DNA of 64,000 nucleotides from GCA-2705995 sp048267965 (GTDB lineage Bacteria > Bacteroidota > Bacteroidia > Flavobacteriales_G > Salibacteraceae), in assembly GCA_048267965.1 (NCBI GenBank), contig JBLWWK010000010.1:40087-104086 (forward strand), in the 5' to 3' direction. The stretch's first letter is position 1; each line of letters begins with the position of its first letter. Positions 1 through 8,118 of the stretch are shown piece by piece. Position numbers and translations under genes: made by a program. The notes under the pieces were generated by a model. It did not search any database. It was not told where the DNA came from and saw only the letters and a list, made by a program, of their open reading frames with translations.

Positions 1-227
1 TTGAAAACAACCATTATTTTCCGCCAGAAAGTATTCACGAATCGTTTTTTCAAACTTCGAAAACAGAATCGGTTTGCCCGTGGAAAGGCACTGCCGCCTA
101 TTACTCGTTAGAGGTAAGCGGAGAGACCAACAAAGATGCTGCGTGGTATTATCCTGAACCAAAAGATGCGGCCTCAGAAATTAAAGGTTACGTAGCTTTT
201 TGGCGAGGTGTAAGTATCGAAGAATAA
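1..227 (+). CDS. DUF427 domain protein, C-terminal part
   Basis: The reading frame is open from base 3 to the TAA at 225-227, 74 codons, with the start outside the window. Visible residues WKGTAAYYSLEV and AAWYYPEPKDAA match the core of DUF427 proteins, small beta-barrel-like proteins of unknown biochemical role that are common in bacteria. The tail GYVAFWRGV fits the C-terminus of the family. It converges on the next gene with only 3 bases between them. No function can be given beyond family membership. Confidence 0.8.
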   Translation, partial: ENNHYFPPESIHESFFQTSKTESVCPWKGTAAYYSLEVSGETNKDAAWYYPEPKDAASEIKGYVAFWRGVSIEE

Positions 228-230
228 GTG

Positions 231-710
231 TTATAGTTTGATGTTGAGCTTTTTATAAACAAAGCCTAACAGCCAGATGGGACCAATCATCAAGAATTGA
301 AGGTCTTGAAAAAAAGAAGGCTTTTTGCCCTCTATTTTGTGTCCCCAAAATTGCCCAATCCAAGCAAGTACAAATAGCATTATAGAAATGGCTCCTACAG
401 AAAAAGAAAATGTATGGAGCCATTTTAGTATCCATAATATTGCCATCGAGAAAGCCAACATTCCAATTGATATTTTCCAAGAAAGGCGCACGTAAAAAAG
501 CATTCCTAAGAGAATAAGAAGGGTTCCAAAATGAGCGTACCCTTCCATTTCGGTAGGAACCAATTCTCTTAAAAATGGAGCAGGAATAGCTGATAATAAA
601 CCTACTATGCTAAAGAAAATGGTAGGAACGCAAATCCAATGAATAAGCTTGTTGGTTTTGTTTTGGTGGCTCTCGCCATATGCATCGAACCATTGGTGTA
701 TCGTTTTCAT
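231..710 (-). CDS. Mpo1-like (DUF962) membrane protein
   Basis: 159 aa with about four hydrophobic segments. The N-terminal YGESHQNKTNKLIHW and the C-terminal WIGQFWGHKIEGKKPSFFQD are the two conserved His-containing blocks of the Mpo1/YGL010w (DUF962) family. The yeast member is an Fe(II)-dependent dioxygenase acting in alpha-oxidation of 2-hydroxy fatty acids; the bacterial substrate is not known, so only a family call is made. The length is usual for bacterial members. ATG at 710. One copy of the iterated 10-mer (552-561) encodes Val-Pro-Thr inside this gene, and a one-mismatch copy lies at 621-630. Confidence 0.8.
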   Translation of the reverse strand: MKTIHQWFDAYGESHQNKTNKLIHWICVPTIFFSIVGLLSAIPAPFLRELVPTEMEGYAHFGTLLILLGMLFYVRLSWKISIGMLAFSMAILWILKWLHTFSFSVGAISIMLFVLAWIGQFWGHKIEGKKPSFFQDLQFLMIGPIWLLGFVYKKLNIKL

Positions 711-893
711 AGTTTTTCAGTTTTCGGTTAGGTTTTGAAGAAATAAGCTCACTAAAGTTCGTTTATTTTACCGAAAACAATTGATTTTTATGCGTTAGCA
801 TAGTGGAATTATCGAAAATAGTTGAGAATTCTATAATTGAAAATTGACGAAAAGATGAAAAACGCATAAATAGGTAGATAAAATGGCAGCAAA

Positions 894-930
894 AAAAAGC
901 CGAATCAGGTATCCTGATTCGGCTTTTTAA
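894..930 (-). terminator. Rho-independent terminator behind the T9SS protein gene
   Basis: A 16-bp perfect stem (894-909 with 913-928) and 3-base loop lies 20 bases past the stop codon at 950. Leftward reading gives a GC-rich stem followed by T residues; the A/T-flanked stem could also work rightward. Confidence 0.85.
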
Positions 931-949
931 TAGTTTAAAAAGTTAACTC

Positions 950-3898
950 TTAACGAACCACCACCTTGTAGGTGCTGCTTTGGTTATTTTTAGAAATTGT
1001 TAAGAAGTAAACTCCGTTTTCTAAACCGCTTAAAGCGTAGTTTTTGATGTAATCGCCAGTGATTAACTCACGACTTTGATCTACTACTTGGCCTAAAACA
1101 TTTTTAGTAGTAAACGTATACTCGTCTGCTTCTGCTCCTGTAAGCGAAACAGAGAATTCTCCGTTGTTCGGGTTCGGATAAATGCTGATGCTTCTTACAC
1201 CGGTTAAATTATGCGGTACAGAAGTAATAACATTAGAACCTTCAGATTCACAACCATCTGCAGAGGTTGTAGTAACCGAAACGTTCTTACCTAAGATAAA
1301 ATTAGGATCTGGAGTATATGTTTGGTTGGTTTCGCCACTCACCGGTGCTCCGTTTACGTACCACTGGTTTCCGGTAGCTGCACTAGACGTGTAAGTACCA
1401 TTACTCGATGTAATGCTAGGCGCTGCTGGTTGAGGATTAATGGTAACCATGTAGTCTTGAGAATTGGCTAAATCTCCACACGCATTGTAAGAAGTTACTG
1501 AGTAAGTTCCTGTTTCAGAAACTTCAGTTAACGTTATGGCGTTTGAAGTGGCACCGTTCGACCAAAGCCAAGCAGTACCATCAGTAGCTACTAACGTAAC
1601 AGAACCATCGTTTTCACAAAATTCTAATGATCCGTTTACGTTTACACTTCCGGTAGGCGCTTGTTCTTGACTCACTGCAAACGAAGTGTTATCGGTTCCT
1701 AAACAATTGGTTACCGTTACAGAATAGTTTCCAGAACCATAAACGGTAATACTCTGTGTGGTAGCTCCTGTGCTCCAAAGGTAATCTCCAGAAGGAACCA
1801 AATCTGCCGTTAAAATAGCAGAATCACCAGCAGAACAAATGGTTGCATCTCCAGAAATGGAAGCTACTGGCGCACTTGTGGGCTGTGAAAGGGTAAAAGA
1901 TTCTACTGTGGTTCCTGCACAGTTGGTAACAGTAACAGTATACGTTCCTGTTGCGGTAACACTTGTAGTAGCAGAGGTAGAACCCGTAGACCATAAATAA
2001 CTACCACCAGAAACAGCAGATGCTGAAAGTACAGTTACATCACCAACTCCATCACACATGGTGGGTTGAGATGGTGAAATTTGAACGGTAGGAGCCGCTG
2101 ATGGAGCTGAAATAGTTTTTTGTTCACTAAAAACTCCACAAGAGGTGGTAATATCTACCGTATACGTTCCATAAGCATTTACCCAAATCCCTTGTGATGT
2201 TTCGCCTGTAGACCACGAATAAGAAGATCCGCAGCTAGCTTCTAAGTAAAGAGAATCTCCTAGACAGAACGAAGTGTCACCTTGCATAAAGGTTACGCAG
2301 GTTGTTACATTCGAGAAATTTGCGTGATTCTTGTCTAAAGAGATGTACACAATCTCATTGTTATCGTATGCATCTTCATCACCTCTTACAGCCAAACCTG
2401 GTTCAACATCTTCTTGATAGATAAAGCGAACACTATCGGTGGTTAAAGGAGTTTGCGAAGCAAAAACACACTCAGAGAAATCACTATTTGGAGTAACATC
2501 AAAAGGCTCAGACCAGCTACAACCATTATCTGTAGAACGCATAGCAAAAACATGGCGATAATGCTGTGCGCCATTGTCTAGTGTTTCCATGTGAGCAGAA
2601 TAGGTAAGGTAAATGTTTCCGGTTACTGGATCTATACTTGCGTTAGGGAAACCAGCTAAAGAAACATAATAAAGCGCAATTGCAGAGATGTTACCACCTA
2701 AAACGCCAACGCCACCATCTCCATCTAAATCAGGAGCACCTGCAATGATTTGTCCGTTATCTTCACCAAAACTTTCGTTCCAGTAAACAATTCCGTTTGT
2801 GGCTGGGAAATAAGAAGACGCAACATCAACGGTAGGGTCATCATCTAATACGCGCATTAATCCGTACCAAACGTGCGCCATGCCGTTGTTGTCGATAATA
2901 ATAGTTCCTGATTGGTCAGAAGTCTCTAAAGTATCAGCCACGTTATCGCCTGTAAAATCTGAAATAGTGTTGGCCGCAGTTGGGTCGTACATATCTAGTT
3001 CAGAATCATTGATAATGGTTTTGGTCCAGTTACTTCCGTTATCGGTAGATTTCATCAAAACTACATCGCCAAACTGGTTAAAAACAGCAAAAGCTACTGT
3101 GTTTCCACGTGCGGTAATTGCGTAAGAATCACCATCGAACCCGATAAACTGAGAAGCGTCAATACCTGGGATAACTTGATTTTGAATGTCCCATGTGTTC
3201 CCACCGTCAAGAGAGCGGAAATAGAGAAGAGCGCCATCTAAGCCTTGAAACAAGGTGCCTTGATTGGCTACTGGAGCCGTAACACCCAGCATGTGAATGG
3301 TTTGTCCGTTAGGGCCACCACTCGCTGTTCTGTTCCAGATTAGATCAACCGTTGCAGAAGTAATATCGCTAAAACTCCAGCTGCCCGTGCCTTTGGGAGT
3401 TCTCGAACTCATATTAATAACGCTGGTATTGGCATGAACTGTATTAACTTCACCGCCATTCACACTTAATATAGATGGCCATCCGCCTCTTACCTGCTCA
3501 ATACGACCAGTTGGCTGGCTTCCCCAAGAAGAACCATCATAGTAGTTATAACCCGTACCGCGATCGCTGGCTGCTAGATCGAAAGAGCCAGAGAAGGTCC
3601 AAGCGGCAGACATTGTTCCGTCTGTATGCTGTACGAGCCTGTTTTGCACACTCGAATTCGACTGTAAATCGTAGGTTGTTACCCCGATTGTAGTACCATT
3701 AGAAGATGCTGTGTTTCCTGAAGAGCCGCCAGAAGAGCGTTGTTGATGTTGTGGTAGTGACTCTTTTCCTGTCAGATTTTTCTTTGTGTTTTTAACAGCT
3801 ACATTTCTTACACTTGGATGTGCTTTCGCCACCTGATTTTGTGCAGATAGTGAAGCAGAAACGCACAAAGAAACTGCGAACAATAGAGTTTTCTTCAT
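950..3898 (-). CDS. T9SS-secreted sialidase-like beta-propeller protein with Ig-like repeats
   Basis: 982 aa. A signal peptide (MKKTLLFAVSLCVSASLSAQ) leads a Ser/Gly-rich linker. Residues about 60-530 contain BNR/Asp-box-like turns such as STDNGSNWTK and STDNGCSWSE, typical of sialidase-type propellers, although no catalytic sialidase residues can be assigned. Residues about 540-890 hold four to five Ig/PKD-like repeats with YLWSTG motifs. The C-terminus (SIYPNPNNGEFSVSL to KVVVR) is a type A T9SS sorting domain, so the protein should be exported across the outer membrane and probably attached to the surface. It is likely monocistronic, with its own terminator. Substrate unknown; adhesion or polymer binding is inference. 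Confidence 0.85.
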   Translation of the reverse strand: MKKTLLFAVSLCVSASLSAQNQVAKAHPSVRNVAVKNTKKNLTGKESLPQHQQRSSGGSSGNTASSNGTTIGVTTYDLQSNSSVQNRLVQHTDGTMSAAWTFSGSFDLAASDRGTGYNYYDGSSWGSQPTGRIEQVRGGWPSILSVNGGEVNTVHANTSVINMSSRTPKGTGSWSFSDITSATVDLIWNRTASGGPNGQTIHMLGVTAPVANQGTLFQGLDGALLYFRSLDGGNTWDIQNQVIPGIDASQFIGFDGDSYAITARGNTVAFAVFNQFGDVVLMKSTDNGSNWTKTIINDSELDMYDPTAANTISDFTGDNVADTLETSDQSGTIIIDNNGMAHVWYGLMRVLDDDPTVDVASSYFPATNGIVYWNESFGEDNGQIIAGAPDLDGDGGVGVLGGNISAIALYYVSLAGFPNASIDPVTGNIYLTYSAHMETLDNGAQHYRHVFAMRSTDNGCSWSEPFDVTPNSDFSECVFASQTPLTTDSVRFIYQEDVEPGLAVRGDEDAYDNNEIVYISLDKNHANFSNVTTCVTFMQGDTSFCLGDSLYLEASCGSSYSWSTGETSQGIWVNAYGTYTVDITTSCGVFSEQKTISAPSAAPTVQISPSQPTMCDGVGDVTVLSASAVSGGSYLWSTGSTSATTSVTATGTYTVTVTNCAGTTVESFTLSQPTSAPVASISGDATICSAGDSAILTADLVPSGDYLWSTGATTQSITVYGSGNYSVTVTNCLGTDNTSFAVSQEQAPTGSVNVNGSLEFCENDGSVTLVATDGTAWLWSNGATSNAITLTEVSETGTYSVTSYNACGDLANSQDYMVTINPQPAAPSITSSNGTYTSSAATGNQWYVNGAPVSGETNQTYTPDPNFILGKNVSVTTTSADGCESEGSNVITSVPHNLTGVRSISIYPNPNNGEFSVSLTGAEADEYTFTTKNVLGQVVDQSRELITGDYIKNYALSGLENGVYFLTISKNNQSSTYKVVVR

Positions 3899-3976
3899 AG
3901 ATTCTTAATATTAGTTAGACAAATCTCAATTTTATGAGAAGCGTAAATTTAATAAAAAAAGAATCTGAACTTACGA

Positions 3977-5158
3977 TTAAATCCGATGAATCAAAGAAGC
4001 GGTATTCAGCACTTCGTTTCGGTAGAAATCAACCAATTTGCGGCTTTCATTGTCCCAATTTAATTCTTGAGCGGCTTTGATAGAGTTTTGCTGATACTGC
4101 TGTAGAACCGCTTTATTCTGAAACAAATAGATAAGCGCTTCGGCTATATCGTGAGCCCTTCTTGATTGAACTGAAATTCCATTTTTGTGCTCGTTTAAAA
4201 GACGAGTTGTTTCGGGCATATCTACGTCTACAATGGCCAAACCGGCAGCGGTGTAATTGTAATATTTAATGGGCGGGCCCCCAATTACATTATTGGTAGT
4301 GGGCAATTTGGTAATAATACCAACGGCAGCGTTAGCTAAATGCTGCGGTACTTTTTCGTAGGGTAGCCAGCCTGTTTCTGTTATGTGGTTGGCTAGATTT
4401 TTCTCTTGTATTATTTTCTGTAGGAACCGTTTTTCTTCTCCGAATGTTTCCCCCACCAATTTAAGCTGAACATCTGGTATTTGTTTTTTTACGAGTTCGA
4501 TCACCTCTACCATTAACTTTAAACCGCGATTAAAAGGCAAGTAGCCATCGTGAACAATAACCGGACGAGTTGTAGAAGCATTGGTAGAAAACCTGTGAGT
4601 TTCTGCACAGTTGAGAATTACCTGAGAGCGAATCGATTTGTTGAGGGTTACTAAACTTCCTCTCGTGATATGGTTAGCAGAAATGAGGTACTTCAGTTTC
4701 GAGAGGTAATTTCTCTTGATCCACATTTCTTTCATCGTGCCATCTTCCCAGCATTCGTGACTATCGAAAATCACTTGAGTTTGGGTTCCTACCGTTGCAC
4801 AATGAGCCAAGTAAAACGAAATAGGTTCGTGAGCGTGCAAAACATCTGCCTCAAAACTTTTGATGGCTTCGATAAATTCTCGAACAAATCTGCCTAGAAA
4901 TAGCTTGTTAAATGCTTTTTCGAGAAAACCATTGGGTAATTTCACCATTTTAGTAGGGATGCCTTCTAACACTAATTCTTGCTCTCGCTTAGGATTGAGA
5001 ATGGTTTTGCCGCCAATATCGTAAGCATACCCATCGGGTTGAGCTGCGCAAACTTGCGTTAATTCAAAACCCGCTTTTTGTAAACTCATCGCTTCTTTGT
5101 AGATAATTCGATCATCTAGCGGTGAATGTTGAACCGAAACCATGCAAATTTTAGGCAT
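3977..5158 (-). CDS. Family 4-type glycosyltransferase
   Basis: 393 aa from ATG at 5158. A longer start at 5161 would use TTG and adds a single Met. The N-terminal Rossmann half has VLHAHEP and IFDSHECWED. The C-terminal half has IVHDGYLPFNRGL, LKLVGETFGEE and GGPPIKYYNYTAAGLAIV, the acceptor/donor clefts of a GT-B enzyme. It should transfer a sugar from a nucleotide donor to a surface glycan precursor on the cytoplasmic side. The start overlaps the stop of the upstream flippase gene (TGATG), so the two are translationally coupled and probably serve one polysaccharide pathway. Sugar specificity cannot be read from sequence. Confidence 0.85.
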   Translation of the reverse strand: MPKICMVSVQHSPLDDRIIYKEAMSLQKAGFELTQVCAAQPDGYAYDIGGKTILNPKREQELVLEGIPTKMVKLPNGFLEKAFNKLFLGRFVREFIEAIKSFEADVLHAHEPISFYLAHCATVGTQTQVIFDSHECWEDGTMKEMWIKRNYLSKLKYLISANHITRGSLVTLNKSIRSQVILNCAETHRFSTNASTTRPVIVHDGYLPFNRGLKLMVEVIELVKKQIPDVQLKLVGETFGEEKRFLQKIIQEKNLANHITETGWLPYEKVPQHLANAAVGIITKLPTTNNVIGGPPIKYYNYTAAGLAIVDVDMPETTRLLNEHKNGISVQSRRAHDIAEALIYLFQNKAVLQQYQQNSIKAAQELNWDNESRKLVDFYRNEVLNTASLIHRI

Positions 5159-6381
5159 CAAGAATGGGTTTTTATAAACTTTTGGTAAGCCAAGTATTTT
5201 AGGGCTAAGTGAACTCCTTTTGCAGCAATGCTGGTGTAAATGGCCCCGAATACGCCAAAAATAGGAATGAAAATAAGATTACCGAATAAGTTGATGCCGG
5301 CTTCTGTAAAGGCGATGTTTCGTATGGTTTTACCTTGCCCTTTCGAAGCTAAAAACATGTAAGGTTGGTAAAGTGCTTGAAAAAAATATGCAAAAGAAAG
5401 AGGCACTAAATAGGTGTAAACACGGCCGTACTCAACTCCGAAAAGTAAATTCACTACCCAGCTGCCTACCAAAATTAAACCGACTGTAAGTACAGCGGTA
5501 ATGAGCAGATTAATTTTTAAAATTTGAGGATGAATTCTGTCTTCTGATTGAAATCGCTTAAACAGAACATTCGATAGACTTTGAGAAAACATTACAATGG
5601 GCGAGCAGAGTAGAGCCGAAAGTGTGTAAAATCCATTTAACAAGGTGCTGGTGTATTGTACAATTAAAAGTTCATCGAGTTTAAAAGTGCCTTGGTTGGC
5701 AATTAAGCCGGTATACATATTGAAACCATACGATTTCGTTTTTTGCCAAATTAATCGAAAGGAAGAAGATAAATTGTGGAAGGTAAAGTCAATTTTGAAT
5801 AAGAAAAACAATGCAAAAGCTGCAGTTGAGGCCAGATTAAACAGTAAGATGGAAAAAACAGAAAATTGATCGAGCGCAATTAAAATAAGAAGAGCAACGA
5901 AGAAAAGTACTTTTGAAGCTCCATCGTAAAGGGCCAATAGGTTGGTTTGGTTGGTTCCTACCGAAATGGCACTCACAAAATGCCTAAACGGAATTACCAA
6001 GAGTAGGGGAGATAAAGCCAGAAAATAATCTCCAATCTGGGTGTTAGACCAAGCGTTAATAAAATCGCTAAACAACACGAGAGAGCCAGCAAATGCAACT
6101 CCGTTAAGTAATGCTAGCACCAGTCCAGCGCCTTGAATCTCGCGAAGGGTTTGTGTTTTTTCAGCATTTTCTGCTAAAAGAAGTTGTAAAGATGTAAAAA
6201 AGCCAAATCGGTAAAAGATGACCAAAAACGTGGTGAGCGAAGCAAAAAAAGCATACTCACCATACAATTCAGGGCCGAGGTACTGGGTTTGAAGGGATTT
6301 AATGCCGAAACCTGCCACCAACATAGTTACTTGCGAAAGAACAAGAATGAGCGTTTGGCGAGCAATTTTCGGAATTTTCAT
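5158..6381 (-). CDS. Wzx-type oligosaccharide flippase (MOP superfamily)
   Basis: 407 aa, almost entirely hydrophobic, with about 12 predicted membrane segments and short basic loops. The N-terminal region (VLSQVTMLVAGFGIKSLQT, LGPELYGEYAFF) fits polysaccharide-biosynthesis flippases of the MOP/MATE-like superfamily. It would move lipid-linked sugars across the inner membrane. It shares an overlapping stop/start with the downstream glycosyltransferase. It carries an iterated 10-mer at 5953-5962 encoding Val-Gly-Thr. Confidence 0.82.
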   Translation of the reverse strand: MKIPKIARQTLILVLSQVTMLVAGFGIKSLQTQYLGPELYGEYAFFASLTTFLVIFYRFGFFTSLQLLLAENAEKTQTLREIQGAGLVLALLNGVAFAGSLVLFSDFINAWSNTQIGDYFLALSPLLLVIPFRHFVSAISVGTNQTNLLALYDGASKVLFFVALLILIALDQFSVFSILLFNLASTAAFALFFLFKIDFTFHNLSSSFRLIWQKTKSYGFNMYTGLIANQGTFKLDELLIVQYTSTLLNGFYTLSALLCSPIVMFSQSLSNVLFKRFQSEDRIHPQILKINLLITAVLTVGLILVGSWVVNLLFGVEYGRVYTYLVPLSFAYFFQALYQPYMFLASKGQGKTIRNIAFTEAGINLFGNLIFIPIFGVFGAIYTSIAAKGVHLALKYLAYQKFIKTHS

Positions 6382-6456
6382 AGCTTATATAAACGGTGGC
6401 AAAGAAAGCATATTACACAAGAATTTTGGTCAGAGTGAAAATACTTCAGAAAAGTA

Positions 6457-6486
6457 TTGTGTGAGTTATATAATTTCATACTTTTG
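6457..6486 (+). promoter_or_regulatory. Bacteroidota-type promoter of tRNA-His
   Basis: TTG at 6457-6459 and TACTTTTG at 6479-6486 are separated by 19 bases, matching the TTG-N17..23-TAnnTTTG consensus of Bacteroidota sigma-ABfr promoters. The tRNA begins 18 bases after the -7 element. Confidence 0.75.
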
Positions 6487-6503
6487 TCGTCCAATTTTGA
6501 AAT

Positions 6504-6578
6504 GGTGGTTGTAGTTCAGTTGGTTAGAACGCCTGATTGTGGTTCAGGAGGTCGTGGGTTCAAGTCCCATCTTCCACC
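6504..6578 (+). tRNA. tRNA-His (GTG)
   Basis: Cloverleaf with a 5-bp anticodon stem CCTGA/TCAGG and anticodon GTG at 6539-6541, a T-arm with loop TTCAAGT (6559-6565), and the extra 5' G (6504) opposite C6578 that marks histidine tRNAs. CCA is not encoded. Pairing the 7-bp acceptor stem (6505-6511 with 6571-6577) leaves two adjacent U-U oppositions. Confidence 0.93.
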
Positions 6579-6586
6579 CCAAATAG

Positions 6587-6622
6587 AAAAGCTCTTTATT
6601 TTATAAAGGGCTTTTTTTTTGT
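6587..6622 (+). terminator. Terminator after tRNA-His
   Basis: A 10-bp stem (6589-6598 with 6604-6613, one G-U pair) is followed by a run of T. Confidence 0.75.
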
Positions 6623-6767
6623 GCCTAAAAAAGAGGTTGAAACTTAGAGTAAGTGTTTGATTTGTATTGTTTTAATGTTATTTTTTGTAACGGTTAGAAC
6701 CCATTTAACCACCTGTCGATAGTTATCTTTTCAATCTTATCTTCCCTTTTTGTCGAGAAAAAGGCAT

Positions 6768-6798
6768 AAAAAAAGCTTCCTAAAAAAGGAAGCTTCAA
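6768..6798 (-). terminator. Terminator behind the thioredoxin-like pair
   Basis: Inverted repeat AAGCTTCCT (6773-6781) / AGGAAGCTT (6787-6795), followed by T residues in the leftward direction, 40 bases past the stop of the second thioredoxin-like gene. Confidence 0.75.
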
Positions 6799-6839
6799 TA
6801 AAAAAGTATATTTCTTCTCTGTATTAAGCTAGCAGAGGT

Positions 6840-7364
6840 TTATTGAGCCTGCTGAGCAGCTTGCTGCATTCTTTGCTGATACTGTTGCAAACGCACATGT
6901 TGGTTGGTTCCGAAAAAGAGTAAATTACCCAACATATCAGGAACTTGCTGATAACCAGCAATCACAATATTTCGAGTAAAATTCTCGTCTAAGATCACAA
7001 AACTTGGATAACTCATTTGGCTGTCGAGTAAACTAGCTGCCAACATGTGAACGCTTCTCTTTTTTTCTGGAGCCGGATTTACAAACACCATACCGTTGTG
7101 TTGAATAGAATCGGTCATTTCAGCATCTAGCTTCACCGCATAAAAATTAGCATTCATAGCTTTTACCACATCTGGATCTTTAAATGTAGTAGCATCCATT
7201 CTTTTGCACCATCCACACCAATCGGTGTAAACATCAATAAATACTTTCTTGCGTTCGTTCTTTTGCAGTTCTACCATTTCTTCCCAAGAAACCCAATTGA
7301 TTTCTTGGCATGTAGCCACCATCGAAAGTGAAAGAGCGAACAGAAGTGTGATTGTAAATTTCAT
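6840..7364 (-). CDS. Secreted thioredoxin-fold protein (second of a tandem pair)
   Basis: 174 aa with a signal peptide of about 19 residues (MKFTITLLFALSLSMVATC, which could also be read as a lipobox). The active-site motif is DVYTDWCGWCKRM, giving CGWC at about residue 50, followed by VKLDAE and YPSFVILDE including the cis-Pro loop typical of the fold. It should act in the periplasm as a thiol-disulfide oxidoreductase; partner unknown. It starts 2 bases after the stop of the paralogue at 7367-7906 and ends in a Gln-rich tail. The pair looks like a local duplication in one operon. Confidence 0.85.
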   Translation of the reverse strand: MKFTITLLFALSLSMVATCQEINWVSWEEMVELQKNERKKVFIDVYTDWCGWCKRMDATTFKDPDVVKAMNANFYAVKLDAEMTDSIQHNGMVFVNPAPEKKRSVHMLAASLLDSQMSYPSFVILDENFTRNIVIAGYQQVPDMLGNLLFFGTNQHVRLQQYQQRMQQAAQQAQ

Positions 7365-7366
7365 AA

Positions 7367-7906
7367 TTAAAATTCTCCTTTAAACGATGACTGAAAGTCT
7401 GCCCATTCTTGACTTTTAAACGCATTAGAGGCTACAAACTTTAAAATAGGTTCAATTTGTTTAGGCTTCATAAAACCTTGAACGGGAGAAATAATTTGAA
7501 GACTCTCATCCATGTAAACAATTGTTGGGTAAGCTACACGGCCGTTTACTGGAGCAATGGCATACGTTAATTCGTGCGTTCCATTTCTTCCTTTTCTGTT
7601 CGGGTCGTAATTCGGATTGGTGAATTCTTTCCCATAGAAATTAACCGGATCGGGTCCTTCTGCATTAAACTTTACAGCGTAATAATTTTCGTTTACATAC
7701 TTAATCACCTTAGGGTCGTTAAAAGTGGTTGCCATCATCATTTTACAAGGGCCACACCAATGAGTGTAAACATCGATTAAAACTTTTTTAGGTTGTGCTT
7801 TCATTTTAGCTTCAAGCTCGCTGATGTCTATCCAGTTAATTTTTTCTTGCGCAAAAAGCGAAGTAGTAAGCGCAACTAACAGTAAGGTGTAAAATATCTT
7901 TTTCAT
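7367..7906 (-). CDS. Secreted thioredoxin-fold protein (first of a tandem pair)
   Basis: 179 aa, signal peptide MKKIFYTLLLVALTTSLFAQ, then INWIDISELEAK and the motif DVYTHWCGPCKMM (CGPC, the classical thioredoxin active site). An insertion (NYDPNRKGRNGTHELTYAIA) precedes the YPTIVYMDE cis-Pro strand. A periplasmic redox role is expected; substrates are not evident. It is co-transcribed with the paralogue immediately downstream, which keeps the overall layout but has CGWC instead of CGPC, suggesting different redox potentials (inference). Confidence 0.87.
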   Translation of the reverse strand: MKKIFYTLLLVALTTSLFAQEKINWIDISELEAKMKAQPKKVLIDVYTHWCGPCKMMMATTFNDPKVIKYVNENYYAVKFNAEGPDPVNFYGKEFTNPNYDPNRKGRNGTHELTYAIAPVNGRVAYPTIVYMDESLQIISPVQGFMKPKQIEPILKFVASNAFKSQEWADFQSSFKGEF

Positions 7907-8060
7907 AAAGCTAAGTTCTGTATTTTCTTATTCTTAAACGAATAATGCGAGGATAAGTGCCCTCGTTTTCTTTATAATCTTGTTAAGGTCACGGTTTTAA
8001 GGGGCGTTTAGTGCGAAAACGTAAAAAAAGATGCCCAGCCAATTAATTGGTAGCGCATAA

Positions 8061-8096
8061 AAAAGCCGTCTTGATAGTTGTTCAAGACGGCTTTTA
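8061..8096 (-). terminator. Terminator of the peptide-transport cluster
   Basis: 14-bp perfect stem 8061-8074 / 8082-8095 with a 7-base loop, 23 bases beyond the stop of the first POT gene, T-rich on the leftward exit. Confidence 0.85.
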
Positions 8097-8118
8097 CAGT
8101 TACACGAACTGAAAAATA

